Below are positions 8,365 to 17,837 of a DNA stretch of 64,000 nucleotides, one piece after another (the stretch's first letter is position 1; each line of letters begins with the position of its first letter). The position numbers were made by a program, and so were the translations under genes. Under the pieces are notes generated by a model. That model saw only the letters and a list, made by a program, of their open reading frames with translations, made no database searches and was not told where the DNA came from. This DNA is from Sandaracinaceae bacterium (GTDB lineage Bacteria; Myxococcota_A; Polyangia; Polyangiales; JADJQN01). The stretch covers positions 1 through 64,000 of the forward strand of contig JADJQN010000001.1 of NCBI GenBank assembly GCA_016712745.1, given 5' to 3'.

Positions 8365-9450
8365 ATGACACGTTCTCGGCTTGCCTCTATCGTTGCGACG
8401 TTTGCGGTTCTGTCTGCTCTCGCGACGCCTTCATTCGCGCAGGAGTCGGGCGGCAGCTTCGGTGGTTCGCACTTTGGCGGAGGCGGCTCGTCGGGCGGCG
8501 GCGGCTCCAGCCACTCGGGTGGCGGCGGCGGTTCGAGCTACTCCGGCGGAAGCTCATCGAGCTATTCCGGTGGACGCTCGTCGAGCAGCGATAGCTACTC
8601 GGGTGGCGGCAGCTCAGGCGGCAGGCCTCTGGAGCTCGCAGATGCATTTATTCTGGGCTTGCTTCTGACGGTCGTGCTCGTGGTTGTCTACGTGTTCAAG
8701 CGCCTCATGAGGCGGGCCGACGAACGCGCGAGGGTCGACACCTCGAAGTTCGATGCTCTTGTTCCGCGCACGCCGCAGCTCGATTTGAGCGCGATCAGTC
8801 TGGGTATTGATTGGCGCGCGCGCGCGTTCGTGCAGCAGCGTCTAAACGAGCTCAGCGCTCGGTCCACAGGCACGGTCGAGGATCTTACAAAGCTGCTGCA
8901 TGAAGCGGTGCGCTTGCTGGCGTCAGTTCGCGTCGCTTGGTTATACGGAGCCACGGTCAGCCAGCAGGCGACCACTGAGAGCGCGGTGCAGTCGCGCTTT
9001 GAGTCTCTGACCGGCGAGATGCGCACTCGCTTCAAGCGCGACGCTGTTCGCAATGTCGACGGACAGCTCACGCAGAACACCATCGACGACGTGCGCGCTC
9101 GGGAGCACGAAGGCGACGGCACGGTCGTGGTGAGCGTTGTGATTGCTGCGCGAGGTGTGATTTCAGACGCCGCGAGCAGCTCGAGTGCCCATCAAATCGA
9201 CGCGCTCTTGTCGGAGTTCTCGGCGATGAATGCGAGCAGACTTGTAGCGCTCGAGGTGATTTGGTCGCCCGCCCTCGAGGCCGATCGCATGAGTACCCTG
9301 GAGCTCGAGCACTTCTATCCAGAGCTGCGCAAGCTCGACGAGTCGAGCATAGGCGGGCGCGTGTTCTGTGCCTTCTGCAAGGGGCCATTCACGAGTGAGC
9401 TCTCGAAGTGCCCGCATTGCGGAGCTGATCGCGAAGGCGCCCAGGCGTAG
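8365..9450 (+). CDS. DUF1517 family membrane protein with C-terminal zinc ribbon
   Basis: The protein has 361 residues and a signal peptide cleaved near SFA-QE (residue 25). A Ser/Gly-rich stretch of about 60 residues (GGSFGGSHFGGGG and repeats) is followed by one membrane helix near residues 93-111 (AFILGLLLTVVLVVVYVF). The soluble domain at about 120-330, with LDLSAISLGIDW, VVVSVVIAARGVISDA and EVIWSPALEADRMSTLEL, fits DUF1517. The last 25 residues carry CAFCKG...CPHCGA, a two-CxxC zinc ribbon not expected in the minimal family. The function of DUF1517 is unknown. Confidence 0.8.
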   Translation: MTRSRLASIVATFAVLSALATPSFAQESGGSFGGSHFGGGGSSGGGGSSHSGGGGGSSYSGGSSSSYSGGRSSSSDSYSGGGSSGGRPLELADAFILGLLLTVVLVVVYVFKRLMRRADERARVDTSKFDALVPRTPQLDLSAISLGIDWRARAFVQQRLNELSARSTGTVEDLTKLLHEAVRLLASVRVAWLYGATVSQQATTESAVQSRFESLTGEMRTRFKRDAVRNVDGQLTQNTIDDVRAREHEGDGTVVVSVVIAARGVISDAASSSSAHQIDALLSEFSAMNASRLVALEVIWSPALEADRMSTLELEHFYPELRKLDESSIGGRVFCAFCKGPFTSELSKCPHCGADREGAQA

Positions 9451-9557
9451 CGCCGGGGCCACGTGCAGCCGCCTTGTCAGTCGGACACTCACGCGCGCGT
9501 CACTACACGTGAAGCCGATGGGTCGGCTCGGTCGAAACGCCCGCGCAGGAGGTCATC

Positions 9558-9725
9558 ATGAGTCCAGCCGCAGCAGAGCTTCTCTTCGCCGCCGTCCTTG
9601 AAGCTCGCCGTCGAACGCGCGCCGGTTATCTGCGTAGCAAGGGCGAGGGCGATAAGTGGGCGCTCGCAAGCGAGGAGCTTGCGCGTTTGATCCCAGCGCG
9701 CGCTAGCGTGTTCGCCACACGCTAA
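9558..9725 (+). CDS. small protein, 55 aa
   Basis: A strong Shine-Dalgarno AGGAGG lies 5 bases before the ATG at 9558. The product begins MSPAAAELLFAAVLEARRRT and ends with an Ala/Arg-rich tail (LARLIPARASVFATR). It looks like a small helical cytoplasmic protein. No family is recognised. The ribosome-binding site and the stop-free frame are the main support. Confidence 0.5.
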   Translation: MSPAAAELLFAAVLEARRRTRAGYLRSKGEGDKWALASEELARLIPARASVFATR

Positions 9726-9857
9726 ACGCCACAACTGGCAAGAACGCCGCACCCCGAGTTAGTGCGGTCCGCGAGTTTGGGGCGACAATTGTTCTTTGGG
9801 GAGTAGGGTGCTTCTCGGTGCACGCGCTCATGCGCATGCGCGACGAGGTCACGCGCG

Positions 9858-11166
9858 GTGAACGAGAGAGCTCCGACGGGAAAACGCGGTTGGGTAGCGC
9901 TCACGCCGGAGACGTGGCGTGAAGATCTTCTTCGCGTTGTGCTTCGCGTAGTCGTCGTGTTGGGTTCGGTAGTTTACGTTCCGAGCGTCATCTTCTCGCT
10001 CAAGTCTGCAATGATCGGCGTGGCGGTGCTCGACACCGTTTGCCTCGCCGCCCTCGTCTTGCTCACGCTGGTGAAGAAGATCCCGGCGACCGTTCGTACG
10101 GGCGGCACCTGCCTCATCATGTACGCCCTCGCTCACGCTAAAGTCGCTCGACGCAAACGACGCGAGACGCTCGAGCTTGCAGGAGATCATCGATGCTGGA
10201 AGCCGGTCCGCGGAGCTAACGAGTCAACTGCTCGCCTTCGCGCGCAAGCAGCCGATGGTTCCGACGGTGCTCGATCTCAACGCCACGATTAGCAACATGC
10301 TGCGAATGCTCACGCGCCTGATCGGCGAAAACATCGAGCTAGTTTGGAAGCCCGGGGCTGACCTACATCGCGTGAAGATGGATCGCGCGCAGGTGGACCA
10401 AATCCTCGCCAACCTTGCAGTGAACGCGCGCGACGCCATCAACGGCGTAGGGCGCCTCGCGATAGCCACCGAGAACGTGAACTTCGACCAAGCATATTGC
10501 GATTTGCACGCGGGCTTTCTGCCCGGCGCCTACGTGCAGATGTCCGTTAGTGACAACGGCGCCGGCATGAGCACCGATGTCCAGGCTCAACTCTTCGAGC
10601 CATTCTTCACGACCAAGGACGTCGGCAAGGGAACAGGCCTCGGATTGGCTACGGTCTACGGAATCGTGAAGCAGAATGGCGGCTTCTTTTCCGTGTATAG
10701 CGAGCTCGGGCACGGGTCGACGTTCAAAGTATTTCTTCCCGAGACGACGGACAAGGTTGCCCAAGCGCGCCCCGTCGCGAACGACGCGGACGTCGTGCCT
10801 GGCGCCGGAACAATCCTTGTCGTCGAGGACGAGGAAGCTCTCTTGCGTCTAACGAAACGCTTGCTGGAACAGCTCGGCTATTCAGTGCTTGCTGCCTCAA
10901 CGCCGAAAGAAGCACTTGCGCTCGCGGAGTTGCATCCGCAAATCGACCTGCTCCTTACGGACGTGATCATGCCGAACATGAATGGCAAAATGCTGTGTGA
11001 ATTGATTACAAAGAATCGGCCCAACACGAAGTGCCTCTTTATGTCCGGCTATACCGCGGACATCATCTCGCGCGACGGCTTGCTCGCAGATGGCCTCGAC
11101 TTCTTGCCCAAACCATTTTCCATCAATGATCTTGCGCGCAAGGTCGCTGAAGTTCTTGCGAAGTAG
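9858..11166 (+). pseudogene. hybrid histidine kinase with internal deletion
   Basis: The first part (GTG at 9858) encodes TPETWREDLLRVVLRVVVVLG and two further hydrophobic helices, the start of a membrane-bound sensor. Near 10130 the frame changes and the sequence resumes inside a HisKA domain as LTLKSLDANDARRSSLQEI. The phospho-accepting His (the GGVAHDFNN box) and any PAS domain are missing. The rest is intact: N box (NLAVNARDAI), DNGAGM, GTGLGLATVYG, then a receiver with LLLTDVIMPNMNG and the K-P-F lysine. As read, it has no His and the halves are out of frame. The retained end can still be opened from a TTG at 10177 (329 residues). Confidence 0.7.
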
Positions 11167-11332
11167 ATTCGCGTTGCGTGTCACCCCAGCGGGTGAGCGC
11201 GAAACATCCGCACTGCGCGCGCGATAGTGGCTATGCTGAGGCGTCGCCGCAGTACCTAGCAACGAGGAGCTCCAGTGAATCGAAATACGCGCGGCAACGC
11301 GAATCGGACACGTGTGCTTGGCGAGCAATCGT

Positions 11333-13327
11333 ATGAGTGAGCCCATCCGCGTGCTCCTCGTCGAAGATTCCCCAGCCGATGCCATGTTGGTCCTTATGGC
11401 GTTGAACAAGATGGGAAGACCCGTTGCGCACGAGCGCGTCGATACCGAGGAACGCATGCGTGCAGCGCTCGCGGCTCACCACTGGGATGTCATTGTCTCC
11501 GACTGGGCGCTGCCCCAGTTCTCCGCACCGCACGCGATGGCGATTCTCAAGGAGTCGGGGCTCGATCTGCCTTTCGTGATCGTGTCCGGCACGGTCGGGG
11601 AAGATTCAACTGTCGAGGCGATGCGAGCTGGCGCGCACGATTTCGTTCTGAAGACGAAGCTCATTCGACTTGCACCAGCCATCGAGCGTGCTCTCGCGGA
11701 GTGCGCCGAGCGTGGCGCACGTAGGCAGGCGGAGAATGAGCTGCGAATCAGCGAGAAGCGATTTCGCACTCTCTCGGAGTCGGGGATGATCGGCATCACC
11801 GTTGCTGACCTGCAAGGCAATATTCTCGAAGCGAACGACACCTACCTCGACCTTGTCGGCTATTCGCGGCGAGAATTGGAAAGTGGACTGCTGCGCTGGG
11901 CGGAAATCATTCCCGCCGACCAAATTGAGAGAGCGCTCGCAATGGGCGCCCTGATGGGGCCCCAAGGCGCGACACCAACCTGGGAGATGGAAGTGACGCG
12001 CAAGGATGGCGTCCGCGTTCCCATTCTTACCGGTGTGGCGATGCTCGACTATCCCCGATGTATCGGCTTTGCGATTGACCTCAGCGAGCGGACAGAGGCC
12101 CAGGCCGCGCGTCTCCGCGCGGAAGATGCGCTACGGCAGACTGAAGAGCAGCTGCGGCATGCTCAGAAGATGGAGGCTGTTGGCCGGCTTGCGGGCGGCG
12201 TCGCTCACGACTTCAACAATATGCTCTCCGTGATCTTGAGCTACAGCGAGCTCATCAAGGGCGATCTGAAAGCCAACGATCCTATGCGCGCTGATATCGA
12301 AGAGGTGACCAAAGCCGCGCAGAGAGCGGCGGGGCTGACCAGGCAACTGCTCATGTTCAGCCGCCAACAGGTCGTCGAGCCGAAGGTTTTGGACTTGCGC
12401 GATGTGCTGACGGACATGGACAAGATGCTCAGGCGGGTGCTTGGCGAGGATGTGGATCTCGTGTTGATAGCGCCAGAGTCTGCGGCGCGCATCAAGGTGG
12501 ATCCGAGCAATCTTGAGCAGGTGATTCTAAACCTGGTGGTGAATGCGCGTGATGCGATGCCCACGGGCGGCGTGCTTACGGTCGAGACCGCCAATGTCGT
12601 ACTCGATGAAAGCTTCGCGCAGGATCACTTCGGCGCCAAGCCGGGTCCTCACGTGATGATGGCTGTCACGGATACTGGGCTTGGCATGGACCGCGCGACT
12701 CAGGCGAGGATATTTGAGCCTTTCTTCACGACGAAGGAAGTAGGCAAGGGTACCGGCCTCGGTCTCTCAACAGTGTTCGGTATTGTTCAGCAGAGTGGCG
12801 GGGCGGTGTGGGTATATAGCGAGCCGGGCAAGGGCACGAGCTTCAAGATCTACTTTCCGCGCGTTGACGCAGACCTCGACATCACAGAGGCGCAGGTGGA
12901 GCCGGCAACGTTGCGAGGCACGGAAACTATTCTGCTCGTCGAGGATGAAAACGAAGTGCGTACAGTCGTACAGAGTATTCTGCGTCGTCAGGGCTACCGG
13001 GTTGTTGCGGCGCAGAATCCGGGCGAGGCGATACTGTTGAGCGAGACGCACCCCACGGCATTCAACCTCTTGCTAACTGACGTTGTCATGCCGCAGATGA
13101 GCGGCCCTGAACTGACGAGGCGACTATGCGTATCGCACCCGCAAATGCTGGTGCTGTGCATGTCCGGATATACCGACGACAGTATCTTGCGTCACGGAGT
13201 GCTAGAGTCCGGCGTCCCGTTCTTGCAGAAACCAATCACGCCCGAGCTCCTCGCGCGTAAAGTGCGCGAGGTTCTGGATTCGAGAAACTCAACGCGAAGT
13301 TCCATGCCTCCCGGGCGCGGGTTATGA
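11333..13327 (+). CDS. hybrid sensor histidine kinase (REC-PAS-HisKA-HATPase-REC)
   Basis: The protein has 664 residues, no membrane segment, and is predicted cytoplasmic. Receiver 1 spans residues 5-120 (VLLVEDSPAD; Asp57 in VSDWALP). A PAS domain spans about 140-250. HisKA follows with His292 in AGGVAHDFNN, then HATPase (NLVVNARDAM, DTGLGMD, GTGLGLSTVFG), then receiver 2 (LLVEDENEVR, LLLTDVVMPQMSG) to residue 655. A start at 11333 was preferred over GTG 11312 because it begins directly before the receiver. It lies 170 bases after a partly deleted paralogue. Its input signal cannot be told from sequence. Confidence 0.88.
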   Translation: MSEPIRVLLVEDSPADAMLVLMALNKMGRPVAHERVDTEERMRAALAAHHWDVIVSDWALPQFSAPHAMAILKESGLDLPFVIVSGTVGEDSTVEAMRAGAHDFVLKTKLIRLAPAIERALAECAERGARRQAENELRISEKRFRTLSESGMIGITVADLQGNILEANDTYLDLVGYSRRELESGLLRWAEIIPADQIERALAMGALMGPQGATPTWEMEVTRKDGVRVPILTGVAMLDYPRCIGFAIDLSERTEAQAARLRAEDALRQTEEQLRHAQKMEAVGRLAGGVAHDFNNMLSVILSYSELIKGDLKANDPMRADIEEVTKAAQRAAGLTRQLLMFSRQQVVEPKVLDLRDVLTDMDKMLRRVLGEDVDLVLIAPESAARIKVDPSNLEQVILNLVVNARDAMPTGGVLTVETANVVLDESFAQDHFGAKPGPHVMMAVTDTGLGMDRATQARIFEPFFTTKEVGKGTGLGLSTVFGIVQQSGGAVWVYSEPGKGTSFKIYFPRVDADLDITEAQVEPATLRGTETILLVEDENEVRTVVQSILRRQGYRVVAAQNPGEAILLSETHPTAFNLLLTDVVMPQMSGPELTRRLCVSHPQMLVLCMSGYTDDSILRHGVLESGVPFLQKPITPELLARKVREVLDSRNSTRSSMPPGRGL

Positions 13328-13339
13328 CGAACGTGGAGG

Positions 13340-13366
13340 GGGCCCGCGCGCGCAGCGCGCGGGCCC
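13340..13366 (+). terminator. strong GC hairpin after kinase gene
   Basis: A perfect 12-bp stem (GGGCCCGCGCGC with GCGCGCGGGCCC) and a 3-base GCA loop lie 13 bases after the kinase stop. There is no following T tract. It is the last well-behaved sequence before the G/C homopolymer block. Confidence 0.45.
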
Positions 13367-13379
13367 ACCGGGCGGCCCT

Positions 13380-13876
<497 letters not shown>

Positions 13877-13882
13877 GGCCGG

Positions 13883-14494
13883 CTGCTCCGTTCCGGCGAG
13901 CCAAGCCTGCCGCACCCCGAAGCAGTTCTCGACGCGGCCGCTCGCCTCGGGCGCGTGCACGAGCTCGGGCGCATCGTGCGCGCGAAAGCTATCGAACCGC
14001 TAGCCGCACTGCCCGCCGACGTGTCGATCTTCATCAATCTTGACCCAAGCGACCTCGCCGACGAAGAGCTCTTCGCGCCAACAGGCGCATTCGCCGAATC
14101 CGCCGAACGCATCGTGCTCGAGATTACCGAGCGTGCATCGCTGCACGGTTTGCATGACGTGCCCAGTCGCGTGACGCGCTTGAGAGAGCTTGGTTTTAGA
14201 ATTGCCATCGACGACCTTGGCGCAGGCTACGCAGGCCTCACAAGCTTCGCACTCCTCGAGCCGGACATCGTAAAGCTCGACATGGCGCTCGTGCGCGACA
14301 TCCATTTGATGCCAACCAAAGCTACGCTGGTACGCACGATGATCACCATGTGCAAAGAACTGAATATCGTGCTCACCGCAGAAGGCGTCGAGCGCGCCGC
14401 AGAACGCGACGTCCTCGTGGATCTCGGGTGCGACTTGCTACAGGGTTATTACTTTGCAAAGCCCGCGCGCGAACTTGCGGCGCCCGTGATCTGA
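13883..14494 (+). CDS. EAL domain protein (c-di-GMP phosphodiesterase type), 5' end lost
   Basis: Coding sequence resumes as LLRSGEPSLPHPEAVLDAA and continues through ARLGRVHELGR, which in EAL proteins directly follows the E-A-L motif. The E-A-L residues themselves fall in the corrupted block. Downstream metal and substrate motifs are present: FINLDPS, LEITERA, AIDDLGAGYAGL, VKLDMALVRD, and AEGVE, ending QGYYFAKP. The domain is therefore probably catalytic, hydrolysing cyclic di-GMP. The missing N-terminus could have carried further domains. A GTG at 13955 would give a shortened, probably false, start. Confidence 0.75.
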   Translation: MLRSGEPSLPHPEAVLDAAARLGRVHELGRIVRAKAIEPLAALPADVSIFINLDPSDLADEELFAPTGAFAESAERIVLEITERASLHGLHDVPSRVTRLRELGFRIAIDDLGAGYAGLTSFALLEPDIVKLDMALVRDIHLMPTKATLVRTMITMCKELNIVLTAEGVERAAERDVLVDLGCDLLQGYYFAKPARELAAPVI

Positions 14495-14498
14495 AGCG

Positions 14499-14705
14499 CT
14501 AGCGCGCGCTGTAGCCAAACAATGTTGTGAAGGCGAGTGCGCGCCGAACTGACCAGGAACGCTGCGGGTCCGCCATGATGAAACCGTCACTGCGATCGGC
14601 GTTCAGATCCATGCGCAGCACTGCATCGGTTTGCGCATCGAATCGCGGAAAACCGGAACTTCGAGGTCCATCGCCATTCAACATTGATACGCGGCACTCG
14701 CTCAC
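14499..14705 (-). pseudogene. C-terminal fragment of an unknown protein
   Basis: The minus-strand frame reads SSGFPRFDAQTDAVLRMDL and then MADPQRSWSVRRALAFTTLFG before its stop. It looks like real protein with a natural C-terminus, but the frame is closed about 24 bases upstream of the GTG by TAA and there is no ribosome-binding site. A truncated gene is the simplest reading. The opposite-strand frame is less protein-like. Confidence 0.35.
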
Positions 14706-14796
14706 GTCGAAGCGATCGTTGCGAGCCGATTAAGCGCTGTTAAGTTTGGCGCGGCGCACGTGCGCGCGGGTCCTGCGCCCACTATGGTTGGGCGCT

Positions 14797-15177
14797 ATGA
14801 GAAAGCTTGTCATCGCTGCTGCGTTCTCGCTCACTGCGTGCGCTGGCTTTGGGCCGGGCCTTTCAGTACGCGATCCATCCCACTTCGCAGCGCCGCCTGT
14901 GATTGTGCATTCGGGTGACGAGTATTTGATCACGTGGACCCAGGCCGATTACCCGTTTTTCTTTCGTCCCGACTACGAGCCCATGAATGGCGGGCTCGCG
15001 TTTTCCGCGCACGATGCTGCGAGCTCGGGCGATCTAGTCGGCGCTTCTATGGCCTTTGCGATCGAGGGCGAAGAAAACATTCGCGCGTTGCAGCGCGGCG
15101 GCGCCTATTGGTGGCAGGTCGGTCAGGGTGGAACGAGCGAATTCGTGCGCCTCGAAGTTCGCGAAGTGTCGAACTAG
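14797..15177 (+). CDS. lipoprotein, 126 aa
   Basis: The signal MRKLVIAAAFSLTAC gives a lipobox (LTAC) with Cys15. The start at 14797 fits the signal; an upstream frame extension is Arg-rich and unlikely. The mature protein contains HSGDEYLITWTQADYPFFF, AFAIEGEENIRALQRGGAY and a closing EFVRLEVREV, and appears to be a single compact beta-rich domain. No family is recognised. It stands alone on the plus strand, with the converging fragment at 15195 behind it. Confidence 0.7.
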   Translation: MRKLVIAAAFSLTACAGFGPGLSVRDPSHFAAPPVIVHSGDEYLITWTQADYPFFFRPDYEPMNGGLAFSAHDAASSGDLVGASMAFAIEGEENIRALQRGGAYWWQVGQGGTSEFVRLEVREVSN

Positions 15178-15194
15178 GCACCGAAACGATTGAA

Positions 15195-15401
15195 TCAAAC
15201 AGAGCACCCGTCGAGTAGAGGCTCATTGTTCCGACTGAACCGTACGCGCCAAGACCCATCCCGTTCCTCGGTTTGCACGAGATCCTCGCGCCTCACCCAA
15301 CCGAGAACCTCCGACATTTCCTCGTTGCCTAGGCTCGTGCGAATCAGAAGCCACCCTCGTGCACTACCCTGCTCAGTTACAGAGAGTGGCGCGCCGGTAG
15401 C
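15195..15401 (-). pseudogene. truncated SH3-like domain fragment
   Basis: Reading on the minus strand after a TAG at 15402, the frame gives APLSVTEQGSARGWLLIRTS, then EVLGWVRREDLV and RVRFSRNNEPLLDGCSV. The order W-L-x-[VI]-R ... GWV is that of a bacterial SH3 domain end. Only about 40-68 residues remain. The first ATG (15317) lies inside the domain, so the gene is truncated at its 5' side. Confidence 0.4.
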
Positions 15402-15466
15402 CTAAACCGTTTCCGGTCTGGACCTCGCGCGCGCGCTCCACGGGCGCGGGCTGTGGAGTGGGGCTC

Positions 15467-15766
15467 TTACTGAATCTTGCACGCGAGGACGGAGATTTGT
15501 TCGATCTTCGGCGGCTGCGCGAGGAGCTCATCGGCTTTCTCCATGAGGGCCAACGCGATCGGACCTTTGAGATGTGCCTGGCGTCCTGCCTCGTCGGTGA
15601 AGGTATCGAAGATGGCGAAGTCCGATTTTGAAAGACGAATGGCGAACCACTGCAGTGTTCCAGTTTCCGCCTCGGCCAAAGGCAGAGCGCTCGCGAGAAA
15701 TGCGGAGACCTCATTCTCCTTGCCGGCTTTCGCGACGATACGAACAAACAATCCGACTTTAGCCAT
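15467..15766 (-). CDS. antibiotic biosynthesis monooxygenase (ABM) family protein
   Basis: This 99-residue protein has the ABM dimeric ferredoxin-like fold pattern: GLFVRIVAKAGKENEVSAFL (strand and helix), TGTLQWFAIRLSKSDFAIFD, and DEAGRQAHLKGPIALALM. These match YgiN-type quinol monooxygenases and related enzymes. A strong GGAGG lies 7 bases before the ATG at 15766, which fixes the start; longer upstream reading is not coding. It is a single gene. A 6-bp GC hairpin (about 15437-15460) follows the stop. Confidence 0.85.
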   Translation of the reverse strand: MAKVGLFVRIVAKAGKENEVSAFLASALPLAEAETGTLQWFAIRLSKSDFAIFDTFTDEAGRQAHLKGPIALALMEKADELLAQPPKIEQISVLACKIQ

Positions 15767-15792
15767 CGCAACCTCCAGGAGAGCGGCTGATC

Positions 15793-16068
15793 CTAACGCA
15801 AATTCAAGCTTGCTGCGGCCCCGATGGCAAAGAAGAGCGCGGCGCTGAACCACAACGCGTTCGCCGACTGGCCAAGCTTTCTTCGTAGCCGTCCCTCGAC
15901 GATGCAAAGGCAACCCGCCACGCCCCACGCGACCATACGCGCCATGGTGAAGGCCTCGTGTTCCACTGCGAAGCTGCCCAGCAGCGCCAACACGCCGGCG
16001 CCGACAGCCACCATGCGCGCTTTCACATAGTAATTGATCTTGAGATCGATGATGCGATTTGAATCCAC
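15793..16068 (-). CDS. small integral membrane protein, 91 aa
   Basis: GTG start. After a polar first 17 residues there are three hydrophobic segments: ARMVAVGAGVLALLGSFAV, MARMVAWGVAGCLCIVEG and LWFSAALFFAIGAAASL. The middle turn is basic (GRLRRKLGQ). It is probably a three-helix inner-membrane protein of unknown function. It lies 26 bases upstream of the ABM gene on the same strand, so the two may be co-transcribed. It is divergent from the Ser/Thr kinase. Confidence 0.65.
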   Translation of the reverse strand: MDSNRIIDLKINYYVKARMVAVGAGVLALLGSFAVEHEAFTMARMVAWGVAGCLCIVEGRLRRKLGQSANALWFSAALFFAIGAAASLNLR

Positions 16069-16162
16069 GGCGAAGAAGTCTCCATGATCTTTGCCGCGAA
16101 GTCAGCGCCGAAATGGTGCAGAATGTGCGAATGGCCATCGCACCTGGACGGCGCCTCAACGC

Positions 16163-17818
16163 ATGATCGAGATTCTCGCAGGACGAATGTTGGGCGGGCG
16201 CTTTCGCATCGATGGCGAGCTTGGCCGTGGTGCGATGGGAGTCGTGTACAGCGGCGTCCAAGTGAGTCTCGCGCGAGCGGTTGCCATCAAGGTCTTGCGA
16301 AGGGAACTCTCGAGCGATGCGAGCATGGTCGCGCGCTTTCGCGCCGAAGCTGAGCAAGCCTCGCGCCTCGCGCACCCGAACATCGTGGAGATCCTCGACT
16401 TTGGCCACGAGCCCGATGGCCTTTTGTGGATCGCCATGGAGAGACTTGAAGGCGAGTCTCTCGGCACTCGGCTCGCTCGTGTGAAGAGCATGTCCGAAGC
16501 GGATACCTGTCGCATTGCCATCGAAGTTCTTGCTGCCTTAGGTGCCGCGCATGAACATCGTGTCGTGCACCGCGACCTCAAGCCCGACAATATCTTTCTC
16601 GCACGCATGCCAGGAGGCGGTGAGCGCGCAAAGCTCGTCGACTTTGGTATAGCGAAACTTCAAGACGCTGAAGCTCTCGGCAAACTCACGGCGACCGGCG
16701 CCGTGGTTGGCACGCCGTACTACATGTCGCCCGAACAGGCGCGTGGCACGAACGTCGACGGCCGCACGGATATCTATGCCTTGGGTGCGATGATGTTCGA
16801 AATGCTGTCAGGGCGGCCGCCACTCGTCGCAGAGACTTACACCTCGTTGCTAGTCGCGATCCTGACGGATGAACCACCTCCGATTGCTTCGCTGCGGCCC
16901 ACCATCGACGGGCACGTTGCAAACGCCGTGCATCGCGCGCTCAAAAAGAATCGCGACGAGCGATTTGTGAGTGCTCAGCAAATGAGCGACGTGCTGAAAA
17001 GCATTGGAGGGCTGAGCTCACAACACAATCACGCGCCAAGCGCCTTCGCTCAAACTGCCTACTCGGTACCCGCTCCCGCGCAGCCCCCAGCACCTGCGAA
17101 CGCGATCTCGACCCACGGCAGCCCAGCGAGCACGACGCGCGTACGCTCGCCGCTTCTGATCGCCGCAATCGCGTCGATAGCGACGCTCGCAATCGGCGCA
17201 GGAGCGCTTTCCATCTTCATGGCGACCAAACGGCCCACGCCCCGAGCACCGACTGCGCCCACGCTCGTACCGACTACCCGCCCATCACCGGCGGCTAGCG
17301 CCGCGGCACCAGCGGCCCCGGCGCCATTGATTTCGCCAGACAAGCCGACCGTCGCGCGTGCGGCGCCGCAGAGCGCTGAACGTGAACCGCCTGCGCAGGG
17401 GCGTCCCTCGCGTCGCGACCGCGCGCGCGCGCATGATCGTCACGAGGAATCCGCAACCAGCACGGGCTCGGCCGCGCGCGGTCTAGCGCCGGGCGAGTAC
17501 GCGATGGGCTCGGTCAGCTTAAGCGGCGGCACTTTTGGCAACGCTGGGCCTTCTGCGGAGGCGACGCTGTCGGCGATTCGGTGGGCGAGTTGCTGGCCTG
17601 CCGGGCATCCGGCTCGTACTCAAGCGTATGGCCGCGAGTTCACTCTCGAGGTCAGCCCTTCCGGCGAGGTGACAGGCGTGAGCTATGCGCCCGATGAAGA
17701 GCCCGCGGCGTTCATGCGTTGCGCGGCGCAGCGCTTTCGCACGGCAAACCTCGGTCCCACGAGAAACGGTCGCCCCGCTCACATCGAGGTCTATTTGAGG
17801 GTGGAGCCGCGCTGGTAA
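16163..17818 (+). CDS. serine/threonine protein kinase, membrane-anchored
   Basis: The protein has 551 residues from the start at 16163. The kinase domain spans residues 10-280. It has the G-loop GELGRGAMGVVY, the Lys in VAIKVLRREL, HRDLKPDNIF, DFGIAK, GTPYYMSPEQA and the D-x-Y-ALG segment. All catalytic residues are present. A Pro/Ala-rich linker leads to a membrane helix near 333-355 (LLIAAIASIATLAIGAGALS), a second Pro/Ala/Arg-rich stretch, and a C-terminal domain of ~100 residues with two Cys. That domain (WASCWPAG ... FMRCAAQRFRTANL) resembles the TonB/AgmX-like ends common in myxobacterial kinases. Function and targets are unknown. Confidence 0.9.
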   Translation: MIEILAGRMLGGRFRIDGELGRGAMGVVYSGVQVSLARAVAIKVLRRELSSDASMVARFRAEAEQASRLAHPNIVEILDFGHEPDGLLWIAMERLEGESLGTRLARVKSMSEADTCRIAIEVLAALGAAHEHRVVHRDLKPDNIFLARMPGGGERAKLVDFGIAKLQDAEALGKLTATGAVVGTPYYMSPEQARGTNVDGRTDIYALGAMMFEMLSGRPPLVAETYTSLLVAILTDEPPPIASLRPTIDGHVANAVHRALKKNRDERFVSAQQMSDVLKSIGGLSSQHNHAPSAFAQTAYSVPAPAQPPAPANAISTHGSPASTTRVRSPLLIAAIASIATLAIGAGALSIFMATKRPTPRAPTAPTLVPTTRPSPAASAAAPAAPAPLISPDKPTVARAAPQSAEREPPAQGRPSRRDRARAHDRHEESATSTGSAARGLAPGEYAMGSVSLSGGTFGNAGPSAEATLSAIRWASCWPAGHPARTQAYGREFTLEVSPSGEVTGVSYAPDEEPAAFMRCAAQRFRTANLGPTRNGRPAHIEVYLRVEPRW

Positions 17819-17837
17819 CTCTCGTACGAAGCGCGCC

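Noticed and set aside
15767..16408. N-terminal extension of the monooxygenase frame
   Set aside because: It overlaps the membrane protein and kinase genes, and a strong ribosome-binding site sits at the internal Met at 15766.
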